Origin: Ilex aquifolium
Lineage: Eukaryota; Streptophyta; Magnoliopsida; Aquifoliales; Aquifoliaceae
Assembly (NCBI GenBank): GCA_951799425.1
Contig: OX637398.1
Location: 21,586,270 to 21,650,269 of the forward strand
DNA: 64,000 nucleotides
Reading direction: 5' to 3'
The notes under the pieces are model-generated. The model had not been told where the DNA came from, searched no databases, and was given only the letters and a program-made list of their open reading frames with translations. Both the position numbers and the translations under genes were made by a program. Positions 59,385-64,000 of the stretch are shown here, one piece after another; the first letter of the stretch is position 1, and every line of letters starts with the position of its first letter.

Positions 59385-60595
59385 CTCTCATACAACGATG
59401 TGTTCTCACAACTTGAATTCTTTAGGTCACAATAGAGTAGTCAAGCCTATCTCTAAGCCTGATCTTCATATGTCGGTTAAAACTTTCAATATTGTGTACC
59501 CTAAGATCGTAGTATACATATTATAAATAATATGAGAAAACAAAAAAGGAAAAAAAAAGACTCCCATTTTCTAATTAATATGAAATTGCATACCCATGTG
59601 GGACAAAAATTTTAATGCAATTTTTGATGCTTTGTCTGTCATCCAATGGCAAAATTAAAAACAAAACGAGATCATTGTTTTCAATATAAAATGTGGGTTA
59701 AGTATGACATGATCACTATTTTTACGAACTACAAATCAAAATCATTCACATGGCATACTCTTCTATGTAGAAATTCATTTTGAACCCTCCTTCTGGTTCT
59801 GGGACGCACCACAGCAAGTTCATCGGAAGCTGAACATCTTCTATAGAATAGAAAAATCTGATTAGGAGGAGATCATTGAAGCAGTGGTGAGCATATAGAG
59901 ATCCATGACCGATATGTAGGTCAAAGAGTCTCATGTAGAGAGATGAAGTGTAGGGATGTGAAGGGGAAGTGATTGCCCTTGTAATAGACAGTAAAGAGGA
60001 GGGAGATGACGATTGTGTCATTGAGCAGGCTCATTTGGATGTGGGCAAATGGAAGTGGACTGAAGAGGATCCGGACTCTTTCAATGTTGAACTAACGGTA
60101 ACCCACTCCACCCCATGCCACCCTAAACCATCCCAATTCCCAACTCAACATTTTCGAACAAATATTTATTAACTAATTATTTCTCGTGCCTTAAGGCACG
60201 GAGTAATTAATAAAAAAAAATGATCAACATATTTATATTCATACTCAAAATCAAATCACAAACATACAGGAGAGATAAAGAAATTTAAGCACCGATTGTA
60301 GTGGGGTAAACGGTAGTGGTGGTGGGCGACAATGGTGATGGTTGTGGTGGGTAAGGCAACGATCATGGTGGTGGTAGTAGTCGTGGGTGGAAATGGTGAT
60401 GGTGGTAAGGTGGTGGCAGTAGCAGCGGCAGCGGTGGCGGCGACGGCGGGGGTGGTGGTGGTGGTGGAGCGGTGGGGGTGGGGGGTGGTAGAGGTAGTGG
60501 TGGGGCGGTTTCAAACACTATTTTTTTTTTAAAGTACTTATGAGAAATAATTCTTAGAAATACTTTTAAAAAGTCACTACAAACACACATTTATA
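59385..60595. other. Intergenic with a GTGGTG-rich low-complexity tract
   Basis: Between about 60305 and 60510 the plus strand is a run of GTGGTG, GGCGGC and GGTGGT units; peptides from it are glycine/valine or proline/histidine repeats and not credible genes. Before it, frames on the plus strand around 59969-60172 (EEGDDDCVIEQAHLDVGKWK) look protein-like in composition, but I cannot assign them and see no splice or start support. Confidence 0.4.
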
Positions 60596-60948
60596 TAGAA
60601 GTGGCAATTTTCGACTCAAACCGACGACACGATTCGAACTCGACACGAATTTTATGACACGAACTCGATTATAACTCGACACGAACTCGAAAATGACCCA
60701 ACACGCGAACACGAAATATAAACGGGTCATGTTCGGGTTCAACCCGCCAAACACGAAATTAACACGTTCAACCCGTTTTATTTAAAAATTGACACTTTCT
60801 CTGTTTTTTCGTTTGTATGGTAATACGAACAATACGAAATTAACACGATCAATATGTTTAATTAGTATTTATAGAAATAAAATATTAATTATTTGTAACT
60901 GTTTATTAAGCACTGATATAATTATTATATAAAAAAATATATTTACTA

Positions 60949-60991
<43 letters not shown>

Positions 60992-61239
60992 GTATGTTAA
61001 TTTTTAGTTTGTAAAAAAAGAATGAGCATGAGTTCAATTAAGTGAAAATATAATTTTAGTGTTAAATTTTTTATTCAAAGTTTATGTGAGTCAACACGAA
61101 TACGAACACGAGCACGACACGACAATAAACAGGTCAACTCGACACAACACGATTAGTTAAATGGGTTGGGTTAGAGTTGACTAATGTTTGACACAAATCC
61201 GTAATGACCCGACACAACACGACTCGATTGCCACCCCTA
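60596..61239. mobile_element. Non-autonomous hAT-like element
   Basis: The ends TAGAAGTGGCAAT and ATTGCCACCCCTA are inverted repeats, and the arms are rich in CTCGACACGAACTCG-like motifs. A (TTA)n microsatellite lies at about 60950-60990. The 8-bp flanks match only partly. A fragment of the same family sits inside the Tourist-like element at about 9285-9420. Confidence 0.65.
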
Positions 61240-61512
61240 CCCTTATGAGCCTTTTTTTTTCTATTAAATTTGGGGTGTTAATATTAGCCGTTAGATTAAC
61301 TTTAAAATAAAATTTAAAAAGATTTCAACCGCGAATAGCAAAAGTCATTTTGTTTATCTTTTAAGATTTGAATTGTATTGTACTTTATTATATAGATATA
61401 AAAAAACATATTAATGTGAGAAATTATTGTTTTAAAAAAATTGAAATAGTTACCAAAAAAAGTAAACTTCAAATGTGAAATAGTTAACAAAGATGGTAAA
61501 TTTGGTTATGTA

Positions 61513-61708
61513 AATGCTACTGGAATCTAAAAAATTAAATTTAATTATTTAAATTTGGTTACTGAAATGGTGATGTGGCAAATGATATACTCCCAATGAA
61601 AAAGTCTAGCAGCTATAGTCACAACAATATTATTGGACTATGTCACTATCACATCATTAAATCAATAAATTATATGAATTTTTAAGGTCCCAATAGCATT
61701 ACTCAAAC
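61513..61708. mobile_element. MITE with 10-bp target duplication
   Basis: TGGTTATGTA is repeated exactly at 61503-61512 and 61709-61718. The ends (AATGCTACTGGAATCTAA and TTAAGGTCCCAATAGCATT) are inverted and belong to the 9937/28256 family. The target size fits Mutator-like elements. Confidence 0.7.
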
Positions 61709-61756
61709 TGGTTATGTATATCACATGTAAGGGTTTAATTAGAGGAGACTATTTAA

Positions 61757-62215
61757 AAAATCCAGATTTATGAAAATTTAATATTTTGGGAGGAAAGACT
61801 TCACAATCTTTTTTTCCCATAGAATTTGATTGTTATATGTAATAGTACTAGTGACGACCCCCCATGTGATGTACTAAATTTATAATCTTCCCGAGTTCTT
61901 CTAAATTTTTCTACCCCTTTTATTAGGATATTGATAAGAATTATAGTAGATTAGGAGGTACAAATAATTTTTTTTTAAAACTAATAAATAAGTACTATTT
62001 ACAAAATTCAGAATTATGAAAATTTAATATTTTGAGAGGAAAGACTTCACAATCTTTATTTTTTTCTCATACAATTTGATTGTTATATGTAATAGTACTA
62101 GTGGCGACCCAATGTGATGTACTGAATTTATAATCCTCCCAAGTTCTTCTAAATTTTTGTACCCTGCTTATTAGGATATTGATAAGAATTATAGTAGATT
62201 GGGAGATACAAATAG
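61757..62215. repeat. Tandem duplication of about 245 bp, diverged
   Basis: Two copies (about 61757-61965 and 62003-62215) share GAAAATTTAATATTTTG, GAGGAAAGACTTCACAATCT, TGTTATATGTAATAGTACTA and GGATATTGATAAGAATTATA. Their differences show that the duplication is not recent. Confidence 0.85.
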
Positions 62216-62681
62216 TTTAAAAATAAATAAATAAGTGCTAGTTAATTAGTGGGGTGAAAGGTAATTATAGGAAACATGTGGTAGAACGTGATTAGATAGA
62301 AATTGTGTTGTAACTAAATAAATTTTAAAAAAATAGAGAGAAGGCTTCCCAAGTCATCACTTCTCTAAATTAATTGTAATACTATCTAACATAGATAGAT
62401 TTGATCAAATGCTCTGTATCAAATTCAATTTGTTGATGCAGAGTACGAAATTTTGATTTTGAGAATATCTCATTATTGACTTAAGTGGTGTTCTATAAAA
62501 CTGCAAATTAAGTATTGAAATTGTGATATAAAATTTAAGCCTTGAATTTAAAAAATTTTTAATGTACAAACTATTTTGTAAATAATAAAATTCAAGTGCT
62601 GAGTTGGATTAAACTATTTGATTGCGATTATGGAATTGAAATCTATAAGTTATTAATTTTTAAATTTTACCCTTTTCCTCT

Positions 62682-63768
62682 GAATCTATTACCAATATAC
62701 AACAACTTTCAAACTTAAATACCAATCTACCGCCGTTTTCAACTTATTTACCAAACTACCGCTGTTTTAAAAGCGGATTTGGCAAATCCGACTTCATTTG
62801 GAAAGCGGATTTGGCAAATCCGACTTCATGAAAAAGCGGATTTGGCAAATCCGACTTCATTTGGAAAGCGGATTTGGCAAATCCGACTTCATAGCAATAA
62901 CAGAACCCAATTTTGATGGTATTTCCCTAGAAAAAAAAATTTCCTTACTCTTAAAGAAGAGAAGTCCATATTTTTTTTTATCTTTTTATTTATTTATTCA
63001 TCTCTACAATAAGATAGGAAGGAAGTTGATTTTTTATTTCTTATATATTTTCCTCCAAAAAATATTACATCACTCAATTATATTATATGTTCAATTATTT
63101 AATATTTAATTAATTTCTAAGTTAACATAATCTTTATTTCATACATTGTTCATATATAATAGTGTATGCGTGTTAAAAAAAATTTATCGAGTTATGAATT
63201 TTGAAAAAAATTTGATGCTATTTTTAAAAAAATAATATGTAAAAAATAATTTTAAATGATGTAATTAAAGAAACAAAGAAATAAAAAATTACTATTTAGT
63301 ATAGTAACTAATAAAGGTGAGTAATTGATTCACAAATAATAGAATCAGAGAGAGAGACCAAACGTATTCAATAAATAGTCAAATACTCTTTTGGCGATCA
63401 ACACAATTATATATAAGTCAAATTGGCTTCTACCTTGGATTTGGCAAGTCTGCTTTCCATGTAAAGGCGGATTTGATACGTCCGCTTTCCCTATGAAGTC
63501 GGATTTACCAAATCCGCTTTCCCAATAAAGTTGGATTTTTCAAATCCGTTTTTACCATGAAGTCGGATTTGCCAAATCCGCTTTCCAAATGAAGTCGGAT
63601 TTGCCAAATCCGCTTTTCCCATGAAGTCGGATTTGCCAAATCCGCTTTCCAAATGAAGTCGGATTTGCCAAATCCGTTTTTAAAACAACGGTAGTTTGGT
63701 AAATAAGTTGAAAACGGCGGTAAATTGGTATTTAAGTTTGAAAGTTGCTGTATATTGGTAATAGATTC
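62682..63768. mobile_element. Foldback (Mutator-like) element with palindromic tandem arms
   Basis: The 1087-bp element is flanked by an exact 10-bp duplication CTTTTCCTCT (62672-62681 and 63769-63778). Each end has an inverted repeat of about 85 bp (GAATCTATTACCAATATAC inwards), which continues into tandem units of about 28 bp built on CGGATTTGGCAAATCCG, itself a palindrome. There are four units in the left arm and about eight, some diverged, in the right. The middle is AT-rich and non-coding. Open frames within the arms are only translations of the repeat. Confidence 0.85.
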
Positions 63769-63778
63769 CTTTTCCTCT

Positions 63779-64000
63779 ACCATCTTAGCGCTACTACTTT
63801 ATCCCCACTTCCACTATTACCACTCTTTTACAATTGCCACTATCCCGCTACCCCACACACATCATCACTACTAAGGTCGCCACCCCATCATCACCTCCTC
63901 CATTATCCCTTCATTGTTGCTATTGTTGTTGACATAACAACCACCATTATTTGTGATCACCAACTCTGTTACAATAGTTGCCATCACCACTACCACCACC
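63779..64000. other. CCA/CAT-rich low-complexity DNA at the right edge
   Basis: Short CCACTACCACC- and CATCACC-like runs. No gene can be called before the window ends. Confidence 0.45.

Noticed and set aside
60332..60590. Glycine/valine- and proline/histidine-rich frames
   Set aside because: Both come from one GTGGTG/GGCGGC low-complexity tract read on the two strands.
62760..62900. Regularly spaced 28-bp repeats that resemble a CRISPR array
   Set aside because: The spacers are short and repetitive, the same units occur inverted at 63440-63680, and a 10-bp target duplication bounds the whole. It is a foldback transposon in plant DNA.
62798..63783. Two open frames with SGFGKSDF-type repeats
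   Set aside because: They are translations of the palindromic tandem units on the two arms of the foldback element.

Overview
The window is nuclear DNA of a flowering plant, very probably a eudicot. It is AT-rich, its genes have GT..AG introns, and it is crowded with plant-type transposons: Ty1-copia, Athila-like Ty3-gypsy, LINE, hAT, Mutator-like and Tourist/PIF-like elements. I cannot name the species. There is no bacterial or organellar content, and I saw no tRNA or rRNA gene and no CRISPR array.

The genes are three tandem gamma-glutamyltranspeptidase (GGT) genes, all on the minus strand. Copy A lies at 10445-17924, copy B at 23987-29721 and copy C at 36187-53094. The exons are scattered and no continuous reading frame shows a gene, but comparing the copies gives the same seven-exon model in each. 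Coding-exon lengths are 13, 335-341, 519, 233-236, 256-283, 138 and 228 nt. Each total divides by three (575, 574 and 584 residues), with no stop or frameshift. The initiator codon sits alone in a 13-nt first coding exon, which is joined to the rest only by splicing. The encoded enzymes would enter the secretory pathway, cleave themselves before a conserved Thr, and remove the gamma-glutamyl group from glutathione and its conjugates.

A and B are the closer pair and come from a segmental duplication that includes upstream DNA (about 10.1-21.7 kb against 23.9-31.6 kb). Later a hAT element and a 5'-truncated LINE entered only the A side. On the B side the promoter and first exon were duplicated in tandem (29593-30729), and a more decayed first-exon relic lies at 33473. 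Copy C is more diverged. Its second intron is 11.75 kb long and holds a LINE ORF1 relic, an Athila-like element itself invaded by a hAT and by a probable solo LTR, and a copia 3' end, yet its exons are intact.

The left flank (1.7-8.3 kb) is a decayed Ty1-copia element with two LTRs. The right flank (53.2-64 kb) has no recognised gene but several non-autonomous DNA transposons, including a foldback element (62682-63768) whose arms carry tandem copies of a small palindrome. I found no evidence of a wholly new biological system. The most informative items are the GGT first-exon architecture, paralogue-specific changes near the active site, and the promoter duplication.
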